Assembly (NCBI GenBank): GCA_024195585.1
Contig: SWBL01000246.1
Location: 16,826-80,825 of the forward strand
Origin: Aureobasidium sp. EXF-3400
Taxonomy: Eukaryota; Ascomycota; Dothideomycetes; Dothideales; Saccotheciaceae
Direction: 5' to 3'
DNA: 64,000 bases
The notes beneath the pieces were generated by a model that saw only the letters and a program-made list of their open reading frames with translations, did no database searches and was not told the origin of the DNA. The translations under genes and the position numbers were made by a program. Numbering within the stretch: position 1 is the first letter of the stretch; each line of letters opens with the position of its first letter. This document shows positions 23,384-32,482 of the stretch, piece after piece.

Positions 23384-23958
23384 GCTACTCGACTTGGAAC
23401 ACCAAAATTTCGGCATGATGGATCATCCTCTCATCACTACAGGACCTCGCTAGTCTGTATGAGCCTGCCAACTCGACTATCATCATGAACTCGACACCAT
23501 GGTTGAAGCCAATCGAAACACCCTCGAAAGAAAAACAACAGAAAACTATTGGACGTATTTGGTCGAAGCTCAGCAGGCTTGAGGCACATTTTTGGATGAA
23601 AACAAGAGATAGCACAATGTGACCTTACAAGGGAGCGCAAATCATTTGGAGAAAATACATAATCAAATCGAGGTTATTGGCGCATGTCTCTTTCACTACC
23701 ATTGGAATGCAACGTTTGAATCTCTTGATCAATATGAATGCACACTTGCATGACAGAGAATCATGAGTCCACCTTATCGTTGTATGTGTGGAAGGCAACT
23801 TCTTGTTGAGGTTTTATATGCTGAGCTCAGGCTGTCTAACTGCAGAAGCTCCACATGAGAGGAAAAGGGTGCTATCGTTCACTTTGTTCGCATCCAAAAG
23901 ATTGTTTGCAACACACAAAACAATATTTAGTAGAATCATTTGCCACTCATCAGAAAAA
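23384..23958. other. Metallothionein 3' UTR and spacer to tRNA-Val
   Basis: AT-rich, with only small non-coding frames. Nothing else recognised. Confidence 0.5.
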
Positions 23959-24038
23959 GTTCGTATGGTCTAGTGGTATGACATCTCTCTCACAACGCTG
24001 CGCAGAGAAGATCCTGGGTTCGATCCCCAGTGTGAACA
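23959..24038 (+). tRNA. tRNA-Val(CAC) with a short intron
   Basis: Acceptor stem 23959-23965 (GTTCGTA) pairs with 24031-24037 (TGTGAAC), discriminator A at 24038. The anticodon stem TCTCT (23984-23988) pairs with AGAGA (24004-24008). The loop of 15 nt is CT, anticodon CAC (23991-23993), A37, an ~8-nt intron, then C38. T-arm CTGGG-TTCGATC-CCCAG at 24014-24030. Reads Val codon GTG. A T-rich stretch (from 24088) lies downstream. Confidence 0.93.
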
Positions 24039-24453
24039 TATTTTTGCTTTGCGATCTCCTCAATCGGCGCCGCATTTCGGTTTCGAATCAAACTTTTTTT
24101 TTTGTTTGTTTATCTAACGAACCGTGATGTGATGTGTTTTGCAGACTTCGGGAACAAGACAGCTTTGCAGCCAACACGTTGCATGCATGTGCCTCGGACA
24201 ATGGTCACAGTTTGCTTGGCGTTCACATGCAATGACGGCAAGGGTCAGCCATGGTTCGGGTCTCGTGCGGCATGTTGGAGTTGAGCGAAACGAATTCTCC
24301 TTTTGCAACTTACAAGACTCTGAGGCGGTATGCCCTCATCTGGTGGCAGTAGACCAATGAATAGAGCCATTCTATGGCAGCCCTTGGTGCGTGCAATTCC
24401 CGGAGCAAGTTCCTTTGATTTTTGTGTTTTGGCTTCCCCGCAGAGGTGCAGAG
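24039..24453. other. Spacer tRNA-Val to peroxin gene
   Basis: Contains a T-run near 24088-24110 and the promoter/leader of the next gene. A TTGGCTTCCCCGCAG acceptor-like sequence at about 24430-24442 hints at a 5' UTR intron for the peroxin gene. Confidence 0.45.
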
Positions 24454-26280
24454 ATGACATCTTCAGCATGGCACATGCGTTCTGGGCAGCAACCGAACAA
24501 ACAAGCAGAAACATGCTCTGACACGGCTCGAGAAACAACAGACACACCTTGGATGACCTCCATGTCGGATACTTCGTCCACGTCCGCGAATGCTGGACAC
24601 TCGGCGTCTGAGAGGAGAGAGTCCAACACAACCACAACAAAACCTCCGACGGTAGCCGCCTTCTCTCCCACCTCGCACTCGTTCTCTTCGGCTCGACAAC
24701 GCTCGACTATTCTCGTACACCAAAAGTCACCACTCTTGCTGGCAACCCCGCCGCAAGTGACAAGAGCTTTGGCATATTCACATTCATTCATCGTTCCCTT
24801 GAACAAGCTTGTTGGGCTTTTATCATGGACGACTGGCGATCCCTGGGAGAGCTTCCTGTTTGTGGCTGCCTTCTGGTTCACCGTCCTGTATGGCGGTTAC
24901 GTGCTACGATACATGGGTCCTCTGATCCTGGTCACGTTCCTCATAGTGGGTATGTACCTACGAAGGTACTCTCCACTATCGTCAACAGGTTGGACTGGTG
25001 AAAAAAAGAAGGGACACAGGAGGGACAACTCGGACGGCATAAAGCATCGCAAGTCTCTAGACGAGATTCTATCAACACTACAAACCTTCACGACAAGATG
25101 CAATATCCTGCTCGATCCACTGCTTCGCTTGACAGACTTCCTGTCCACACAACAGACAGCAACTTCAGCCACGACGCAACCCGCCCTTACCACTCTATTC
25201 ATCCGAATCATGCTCACCTCGCCTCTGTGGTGGGCTCTGACCCTTCCTCCCCTTCGCATCATTACCACAAAACGAATCGTCCTTGTCGCCGGCACAATCT
25301 TCTTATCCTGGCATTCGCGTCCTGCACGTATCAGTCGAACCATCCTCTGGCGCTCGAAGACCGTACGCGAAATCTGCACCATAATCACCGGCCTCGATCT
25401 TGGTGATCCATCTGCATCAGGACCACCACTACCCCCACGACCAGGAACAAAAGGTGTCGTCAATGTGAACGCGAAACCGAATACCGAGTCTGGCGAAGGT
25501 ATTCGCTTCACATTTACATTGTACGAGAACCAACGAAGATGGCTGGGTATAGGCTGGACAGCAAGCATGCTCGCCTATGAACGCAATTCATGGACTGATG
25601 AGCACCTTAATCCGACATCTGATCCCACGCACTTCGAACTGCCTGAGGTGGAAGGTGGTATGGCAAGATGGCGATGGGTTGAAGACAGTGAATGGCATGT
25701 CGAATTGCCTTCATCCAAGAAGAGTAAGAGCAAGGATGCCGCCGTTGATGATGACGACGCATGGATATACTACGACAACAAATGGCGGGATGGAAGAAGA
25801 GGACAAGACGGTTGGGGCCGCTATACCCGCCGCAGAAAATGGCTGCGCGATGCCGAACTCATCGATGTGGTCCCAGAAGAAGAGAAACCCACACCCACAC
25901 CAGCTCCTCAAACGACCGAGAAGCCGAAACCGCCACCTACACCTCCGCGTCCAACCCCCTCTCGCAATCAGAGCAGCAATCTTACACAAGCACTCAAGAA
26001 TACACCACAACACGCCCACACGCCATCTATGACTACCTCCTCCACAATCACTACGAGTAGCGATATCGCTAGCCCGTCCAGTAGCTACAAGCGCAAATCC
26101 TGGTTGCCTGGTTCTGCGGGAAGTAGACCCAGAGCCACTAGTAGTGCGTCTGGAAGTACAGAAGGAAGAAAGAGTAGAGCAGCCATGGAGAATGACGATG
26201 TAGTGCCTCCAGTCACAAGGCTAAAGAACGATGAGGCGGATTGGGGATTAGGTGATGATGTTAGTATGGGACTAGGTTGA
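24454..26280 (+). CDS. Pex30/Pex31/Pex32-type integral membrane peroxin (Pex24 domain + dysferlin domain)
   Basis: Single exon, 608 residues from ATG 24454 (the frame stays open a little upstream without another ATG). A Ser/Thr-rich N-terminus precedes a membrane-bound helical domain: hydrophobic segments WESFLFVAAFWFTVLYGGYVL and GPLILVTFLIVGMYL (residues ~131-170) and another pair around 250-290. A dysferlin (DysF) module follows at ~345-490: IRFTFTLYENQRRWLGIGW, the WRWVEDSEWHVE motif, and DGWGRYTRRRKWLRDA at its end. The C-terminal 100 residues are Pro/Ser/Thr-rich and presumably disordered. Family knowledge: these proteins sit in the ER at ER-peroxisome contacts, shape ER membrane and control peroxisome number and size. 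Confidence 0.88.
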   Translation: MTSSAWHMRSGQQPNKQAETCSDTARETTDTPWMTSMSDTSSTSANAGHSASERRESNTTTTKPPTVAAFSPTSHSFSSARQRSTILVHQKSPLLLATPPQVTRALAYSHSFIVPLNKLVGLLSWTTGDPWESFLFVAAFWFTVLYGGYVLRYMGPLILVTFLIVGMYLRRYSPLSSTGWTGEKKKGHRRDNSDGIKHRKSLDEILSTLQTFTTRCNILLDPLLRLTDFLSTQQTATSATTQPALTTLFIRIMLTSPLWWALTLPPLRIITTKRIVLVAGTIFLSWHSRPARISRTILWRSKTVREICTIITGLDLGDPSASGPPLPPRPGTKGVVNVNAKPNTESGEGIRFTFTLYENQRRWLGIGWTASMLAYERNSWTDEHLNPTSDPTHFELPEVEGGMARWRWVEDSEWHVELPSSKKSKSKDAAVDDDDAWIYYDNKWRDGRRGQDGWGRYTRRRKWLRDAELIDVVPEEEKPTPTPAPQTTEKPKPPPTPPRPTPSRNQSSNLTQALKNTPQHAHTPSMTTSSTITTSSDIASPSSSYKRKSWLPGSAGSRPRATSSASGSTEGRKSRAAMENDDVVPPVTRLKNDEADWGLGDDVSMGLG

Positions 26281-27072
26281 GATCATAAAGATCAAGACCA
26301 ACGGTCTCCGGAGAATGGCGGATAATACAGAGGGAGGCATGATATCGAACGAACTGATTATCGAAGATACGAAATGCGATCTGTTCATGACAAGTTCCTT
26401 GCTCCCTTCCCCGTGTTCAAAAGTATATAACGCGTATGAGCTGTAGAAATGCATGATACTACCAGCAAACTGGACAGTTCCCACTGAGAAAGCGACAAAA
26501 CATGGACTCTCTATGGATAGCATTTGTTTCCGAATGAGACTGTGCCTTTTCTTAGCGTGTGGCTTACTCTTATGTTGTGGTTCGGAGTCTGATGCAAGTT
26601 ACATACCTTTTGAACACGGGGAGGTCGTACAGTGCTTGACACAGGTTTTATCTCTGTGTGAATGATTTACTTGACGCGGTATCGAAACTACCATCAAGGC
26701 TACTGGGTCAGAACCACAAGTCTAATAGACATCTTATACTCCAAAGACTGTATGTTCGTCGCCAATTCAGTGATGTTGTGGAGGGTACGTCACAAAGTCT
26801 CAATAGCTTCTCCGGGCGAGCCACCAGATAATCCACCACCAACCCAAGCTATTCTCACTACCAGCCTAATTCCTCTGCATTTCACGATAGCTCAAAAGTG
26901 AAGTCAAGGTGTACAAGCAGCATCGAACTGGGCTTCGGGCTGGATCAAGTCTGGGAATCAAAGATTCGTCGAACTTATCTACCACCATAAATGATTCTGC
27001 TTCTACCACGACTACTCTTCCAATCGAGAAGAGAAACAGCTGTTCCTAGATGGATTATCTACTTCATTTGTC
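26281..27072. other. Intergenic, no gene recognised
   Basis: 3' UTR of the peroxin gene followed by sequence without a convincing frame. Ends at the T-run terminator of U6 on the minus strand. Confidence 0.5.
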
Positions 27073-27285
27073 AAAAAAATTTGTAAGTCATCTTGTTTGC
27101 ATGTGTCTGTGAAAGTGGTTAGTTGAAAGTAATTTTGATGATGCAGAGGTTCGAACTCACCATCCTTAGTGCAGGGGCCATGCTAATCTTCTCTGTATAG
27201 TTATAAATTGACTAGCGTGGTGTTAGTTTTCGGTATCGAAGATAGATTACAGCCAAGCCAACGTACCTAATGCCCAAAGGGCAAC
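27073..27285 (-). ncRNA. U6 spliceosomal snRNA, apparently with two introns
   Basis: Read on the minus strand, exons 27267-27285, 27161-27211 and about 27073-27106 join to ~104 nt. Exon 1 forms the 5' hairpin TGCCC-TTT-GGGCA. Exon 2 begins TCAATTTATAACTATACAGAG and contains the ACAGAG box, the AGATTAGCATGGCCCC core (AGC triad) and CTAAGGATG of the internal stem-loop. Exon 3 continues ACACATGCAAA and ends in a run of seven T. Each gap starts GT and ends AG with a CTAAC branch site: intron 1 GTACGT...CGCTAG (27212-27266, 55 nt), intron 2 GTGAGT...TCACAG (27107-27160, 54 nt). The spliced order matches S. cerevisiae, S. pombe and human U6 far better than the unspliced DNA. One base is extra in the stem-loop (GCACTAAGG). 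Catalytic RNA of the spliceosome, transcribed by Pol III. Confidence 0.92.
27147..27157 (-). promoter_or_regulatory. B-box-like Pol III element inside U6 intron 2
   Basis: AGTTCGAACCT on the minus strand matches the B-box consensus GGTTCGANNCC at 9 of 11 positions. It sits within the second intron just after its 5' splice site, the arrangement known for the S. pombe U6 gene, where the intron carries the TFIIIC site. Confidence 0.6.
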
Positions 27286-27306
27286 AAAATCCAGTTTTTT
27301 GGGAAA

Positions 27307-27312
27307 TATATA
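27307..27312 (-). promoter_or_regulatory. TATA box of U6
   Basis: TATATA about 22-27 bp upstream of the predicted U6 5' G (27285), the spacing expected for a Pol III U6 promoter. Confidence 0.65.
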
Positions 27313-27957
27313 GGGTATCACAAGTGAAGTCGTTCTTCGAGGACGAACCCTCTGTGGACTCAGCAGTTGACAGAGGTTTCTGTGATAGCGGGACAAGTCG
27401 CTAAAATAGCAAAGTTGGCAGCTGCGACTTGTGGCGTTGGACGCCGGGCGACGCGTGTTAAACTTATGCTTTCACATGCCACTGCCTGAGGATGACCACG
27501 GACGATCAAAAAATTGAGTGGGATAATTTTGAGCAGAGGTGGGATTTGTGCCTCGATTCTGATGGGCTTACTAAGCAGAACATTGACCACGACATCACAA
27601 CTCCGAGGACGACACATTTGGTTGCAACCAAGAACGAACAAAAGACATGATGGAAGTGCGAATAAAGCTTTCTGCATCCGCAAGCTACGGAGACGGCATT
27701 TCATCGTGTAGAAGCAGTTGATCTTGCATGCTACGTTTGTTGCATTCCATAAGCAACCTGGCCACTTGCTTTCTCCTTGACCTTTATTTCCGTAATACAT
27801 CTGGCTCATGCGTTCTCTGTTGGACTCAAGTCTTTCTCTTGCTGATGGCAAGCGTGGAAGCCCAGATCTGCCACATGACGCAGCCGTTCTCGCTCTCGTG
27901 CTCGATCAGAGAACCTCCGAGCTTCTGAGTAGTCGTGTCGGTCTCACCTGTTGACTG
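27313..27957. other. Intergenic, no gene recognised
   Basis: Upstream of U6. An antisense frame at 27360-27851 shows no protein-like pattern. Confidence 0.45.
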
Positions 27958-29110
27958 TCAGTCCGTATCTCGGAACCCAGTCAGCTGGCACCTACAGTTA
28001 TTGACAGCCTCTTGAAGGACCTGGCTGCATCTTCCGCCGTGATCAACAACATCAAAATCAATGTCCGGTCCGCAACCTTCTCCTGCATCGATGCCCAAGG
28101 TGTCGGTAAAAGCAGCCATGATGGTGATGATCGTACCGTCGTAGGCGTATGATCGCTGCGGGTATGTGGACACATCGACAAGCGGATCCTGGACGAATGG
28201 CTCAGGTTGCATTGGCATTGTGACCTGAGCCAGAGTATCCGAGCAGAACTGATTGATGGCGTCTGTAGCCTGGTCGACTGTGAAGGGGTATTGCTCGCGT
28301 GGTAGCCAGTCAGCGGCACAGATCGTCTCATCAGTGTTTGGCTGGCTGATGCGGTAGCTGTAACTGCGACAGCCTGCACCAAGAGAACCCTCTGATGCCA
28401 TGCAATTCTGTTCGTCGCCGGCCATGCCGCCTGTTTCAGCGTCAATACGGCTTCTCTATCTATTCAAGAAGGAGACTCACATGATTGTGTCAACGTATAG
28501 ATCGTGTCGGTACAGGTCCTTCTGCACACCGCAATACCATCAGCTCCAACCTCTTCCGCGGTAGCCTCGAAGTGGAAGAACCAAAGATTGCCCCATCTAG
28601 GCGGATACATCGAGCCACCAGGTGGGAGTGTTCTCAATCGGCCGCGAGTGGCATTGTTGAAGTCCTGAGAAGTGTAGTCCTTCATGACTGCCGCACCACC
28701 ACTGGCATCGACTTCAGCACAGAACATCTCAGCGATATCGTACCAGAGAGAGCTGATGATGCCACTTGAGTCGATCACGTCACAAGCTCTAGAGATGGCG
28801 TCCGCAGGCATAGGGTTCCAGAAGGGACTTCCGTTACCAGCCCTGGATGAGTCGCCGATGGTTTAGACAACGTAAGTGGCTACTGTAGAGCAGTCGTTGA
28901 ACTCAAGCTCGTGATAGCGCTTGTGATAGAATCTGTAGAAGTCAGTGGTGTCTTCTAGGTTGGTCTTTGACGATCAGACCTGAAAGTGCATCTTGGTCAA
29001 TGAAAACGAATCGATCAGGAGCACTTTCCCGCTGGACGTCCTTCTGTTCAAACACCCTGGCTGCAGGAGCTGGCCATGTTTTCGGGCTGGCAATCTGGGC
29101 ATTCGATGTG
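27958..29110 (-). pseudogene. Decayed secreted cysteine-containing protein gene (5'-truncated)
   Basis: Two intact exons are clear: up to 28481 and 27958-28430, joined by a 50-bp intron (GTGAGT...AAACAG). They encode a soluble domain with spaced cysteines and a Trp/Pro-rich motif (TLPPGGSMYPPRWGNLWFF). Upstream in the same frame, at 28862-28864, is an in-frame TAA within sequence that otherwise continues coherently (KRYHELEFNDC before it, GNGSPFWNP after it). Further upstream (about 28955-28975) the frame also changes, before a segment containing RFVFIDQDAL. No start codon or signal peptide can be found before ~29110. The pattern reminds me of the C-terminal part of large secreted fungal GH18-type proteins, but that is tentative. 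One nonsense plus one frame change plus a missing 5' end point to a pseudogene; an expressed gene starting at ATG 28811 is the alternative. Confidence 0.5.
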
Positions 29111-29552
29111 TATCAGATGACCCCCTTGCAAACTAGCCTTAGATGACAGTCTCTAGCGCCAAAACGCTTTCACGCTTGTTCTTGCGATTGTATTGGATCT
29201 ATTTGCTCTGATAGTGATTTTGGATTCGGTCGTATAGATAATGCCGCGAGCATGCATATTTGCATCTGATTTTCCAACTCCAGTCCCGTGTTGATCGCGA
29301 AGTGAGTATCTCAACAGTTGTTCCCAACTCTCAAACATGGTAAAATACTTCGTGTCGCAATTCTCCATATAAGATGTTGAATAGAAGTTATTAATTTTCA
29401 CATAACGCCAAGCCTATTTGTGCAGCCAGGCTTCGCGCATAGAAAAGGGTCCACAAACCTTGGAACCAAAATTTTCGAAAAAAGACTCTTCTCGACCCAT
29501 CTCACCACCCTCTTTTCTACCTGATCACATACCACACAAGCAAAAGAAATGT
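29111..29552. other. Intergenic, AT-rich, no gene recognised
   Basis: Only short frames. Probably flanks of the tRNA and the decayed gene. Confidence 0.45.
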
Positions 29553-29560
29553 TGACGAGA

Positions 29561-29592
<32 letters not shown>

Positions 29593-29643
29593 CGTATTGG
29601 AAGAACCTTAAGCTGGCGCCTTAGACCGCTCGGCCATCTCGCC
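29553..29643 (-). tRNA. tRNA-Leu(AAG) with an ~11-nt intron
   Basis: Minus-strand 5' acceptor GGCGAGA (29643-29637) pairs with TCTCGTC (29560-29554), one G-T wobble, discriminator A at 29553. The D-arm GGCCGAGCGGTCTAAGGC is typical of leucine tRNA. The anticodon stem CCAGC pairs with GCTGG; the enlarged loop reads TT, AAG, G, then ~11 intron bases, then C. A class II variable arm and T-arm GTGGG-TTCAAAT-CCCAC follow. Reads Leu codon CTT (and CTC after inosine modification). Confidence 0.92.
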
Positions 29644-30122
29644 CTTCCGGGAACCCGATACATCTTGCGATTGCCGAGTTCTGGATGTGGTTGTGGTCGT
29701 GTTTGTGGCATATGTAGCTCATATGTCCGCATGCGACCACTCAGGATAGTCACACATGTTGTTAGTTGAGTACTGATCCAATAAGTCAAGCTGCTGACCG
29801 GATGTCATAGCCGGTGGGAAATGGTTGCTCTCTCACGTGCCTCGGTGATGCTGTGCGTAGGACTGCCGTTTGTTTTGTCGAGCATATTCTGTAGGGCAGA
29901 GGCTGTTCCAGAAGGATATACAGTATCAACAGGCATCTTGTCATTGTTTTCTTCCGAAGGGTGCGAGAGTGAGCTGAACAGAATACCAATGAGAGGATGG
30001 TTTGATCCAGTATTCCAGCACTGCCAACGACCTGAAACGATGTGAGCAATGTCTGGCATAGTTTCGTTTAGGCCGTGGCAAGTATGGCTCGTAAGAGAGC
30101 CAGAGCTGCGTCTTGATCCGGC
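29644..30122. other. Intergenic, 3' region of the cysteine-module gene
   Basis: Frames at 29786-30059 minus continue past the stop of the next gene but in other frames; I see no separate gene. Confidence 0.45.
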
Positions 30123-31390
30123 TCAAAGAATTCGGTCCCGCTCTGTTTGTGGTTCCTCTTCCTCTGTCGCAGTAGCAGAACCTTCTGGTCCAGACTCGAG
30201 GGCATCTTGACCATCAGTAGATTCGTTGTTGGAATCACCAGGGTCGTCAGCAAGGTCCTCATAATCGCTTGAGTTGAAACTCGGACTTGTTAGATCCGGC
30301 AGGTTCTCAAAAGGAAAGTAGTTATCGTCCCAATCATGGCCAAGTCTGCAAGGTCCGCGGTCATTTTCCCAGTTGATGCAGTAGCAGTCTTTCCATTTGT
30401 AGCATTCTGATTCGATCTACGAACAAATCAGCTTGGGCAGATGTGGAATCAGTAATGAGAACATACGCCTTTGCAATGATAATCATTGCGTCCAGTCTCC
30501 CAGGTCTGTTCTGGTCCACCACAATCCTCACAATCGAGCGTATCATGACTGGTTGGACATTCTTCATCATCTGGTGCATTGGTGGCGTCGTTGAGTCGCT
30601 GTTCGATAGAGGTCTCCTCCAGATTCTCGGTCTCATTAGCAGAATCCCGAAGCTCTTCTTCCTGAGCCGACCGATCGTTAGGGGTATCGTCCAAATCAGA
30701 ATCAAAGGTGCAGGGTCCACATTCATCAGTAAAGTCCATGCAATAGCAGTCCTTCCATCTGTAGCCTTCTGCTTCGATCTAAGGGACAAGGTCAGCTCTG
30801 TATAATAAGCCTTCGGTCATGCTACATACGCCTCTGCAGTGGAAGATGTGTGAATTGTCTCCCCAAGGTCGTTCTGGTCCACCACACTCCTCGCAATCAA
30901 GCGTGTCAATTCCGCTCGGGCATTCTTCCTCGTCTGATGTATTGTTTACATTGTTCTGCTGACTTTGAATGAAACTCTCTGCTGAGTTGTTCACTTCCTT
31001 GTTAAGGTCCAGATCTTCGATCCATGAAGTCAAGCCGTCGTTGTGGCCCCCTCTTTGACTGAAGACTTGACTAGTACCTCTGCTCCGCAAGCCGTCAGAA
31101 CGGTGTGCAAGCTGTGTAGAGTTTGTGGGTGTTGGATCTTGGGTCAAAGCTCTAGTGTCGGTGTGTAACATGGGAGACGTGTATACGGCTCCGACCAATA
31201 ATCTGGATGATGCCGATTCGGTGGCGGTCTGAAGCGACATTTGCTGTTGGCGGTTTCGGTGTCCGTGGATGCGCAACTGAACTGGACGCTGGCGCGCATA
31301 CAGTAGGCCATTGTGGTCGGACAAGGCGGCCGAGGCGAGAAGCACGTATAGCGCAAGCAGATAGAACGGAATAACAAAAGGGACGAGCAT
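30123..31390 (-). CDS. Secreted protein with exon-encoded cysteine-rich repeat modules
   Basis: Three exons, 30830-31390, 30467-30778 and 30123-30416, separated by phase-0 introns of 51 and 50 bp (both GTATGT...TAG), giving 388 residues. A signal peptide (first ~24 residues, PFYLLALYVLLASAALS) leads a polar, disordered segment. Two copies of a module follow, each ending at an intron: EECPxxxDTLDCExCGGPE...W...FHCRG or YHCKG. Right after each intron the next exon begins IExExYxWKDCYC, then a GPC. The third copy is incomplete, running into an acidic tail. No known domain recognised. Cys content, secretion and repeats suggest an extracellular protein, possibly wall- or host-facing, but I assign no function. 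Confidence 0.72.
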
Positions 31391-31753
31391 TTTGATGGTG
31401 GGTTCTAGTGATCGATGTGGATGGGAAGTTGGGAAAGAGCGATGGTCGCGTGTTGCAGATTATGTGAAAGTGAGCTGTCACATGCTCTTGACGACTCGCT
31501 ACGCTTTGACGGGAGCTTGTGAAACTGAAAACAGGAAACAAGGCAGATTCGACATTCAAGACGAGACTTTCTCAACGCTTCTGAGCAGATAGCACTTACA
31601 AGTGTGAAGAGGAACGGAATGCTAATCATGATGCTTTGTAAGAGTCACTACTGAAAAGGTTCCACAGCGAGTAGCTCCTTGCGATGCAATGATCTCTGAA
31701 GAATTGCCGTGAGCATATCCACCATCATTATTGCGAGCTCCTTCTTTGCACGA
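31391..31753. other. Intergenic upstream of cysteine-module gene
   Basis: Promoter region of the minus-strand secreted gene and 3' end of the 2EXR gene. The frame at 31405-31629 minus begins with a hydrophobic MISIPFLFTLVSAIC but ends without further support. Confidence 0.4.
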
Positions 31754-32482
31754 TTAGCCGATCATCGAAGTGCTCGAATCAAGAGCACATTGGCAACCCT
31801 TGATACCACCATAAGTCTGTGCGATCTGGAGCAGATCTCCATCGAGCTCACCCACGAAATTGCATCCATCGATGTCAGCCACGGTGGACAACCACACGAC
31901 CTCGATGTGGCTAGGGACTTGAGCTAAAATTCCGCAAACAAGACCAACTAAAAGAGGTGCGTTGCGCCATGTGGAGTCACGTTGGTGAACCCATCTTGGA
32001 GCGCGAACCCCAACATCGCCTAGAACCAGGAACAGTTCGAGAGTGCGAAGTGACTTCAGCTTAGTCAGGTCACCCATCGCGATTGACCTGATAAGATCGT
32101 ACGGCGTCTTTAAGGTGATCTCGATGTTCAGGCTTAGACGTTGAATCTTTTCAGCAGTGGCGGGAGGGATACAGGCCAAACGCGGTGCGCAGCTGACAGT
32201 GAGCCTGTCGGGAGTTGTAGGAGCATAGCCCATTGCTCATTGGCGGTTGTCGTATGCAAAGGGAACTGCCTCATTGTAGATCTGCTTGCAGACACGCAGA
32301 AGATTGACGCCCAGAGGAGACTTGATGGCAGGTTCGTCATAGGTGATCTCCGGAAGCAAATCGTCGGCTTTGTAGCCAACTTCGCCTTCATTCGAGAGAT
32401 GCAGACGATAGATAGAGTGACGCAACTCAAGTGGCAGGCCCAAGAAGTTGAAGATGCCTGAACGAGTGGACAGTGTCGTCAT
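31754..32482 (-). pseudogene. 2EXR/F-box-like protein gene with an in-frame TGA
   Basis: A 243-codon frame from ATG 32482 to TAA/TGA at 31754, interrupted once by TGA at 32237-32239. The N-terminal half has the fungal 2EXR signature (FNFLGLPLELRHSIYRLHL, then LLRVCKQIYNEAVPFAY). After the stop the same frame continues with matching character (PRLACIPPATAEKIQRLSLNIEI, then LRTLELFL). No intron of suitable phase removes the stop. TGG (Trp) to TGA is a single G-to-A change. It is a pseudogene, a sequence error, or a readthrough gene; intact 2EXR relatives are numerous in fungal genomes and mostly uncharacterised. Confidence 0.6.

Noticed and set aside
30779..31390. Single-exon reading of the cysteine-module gene
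   Set aside because: It ends by reading into the first intron; the GTATGT...TTAG intron and matching second module favour the spliced model.
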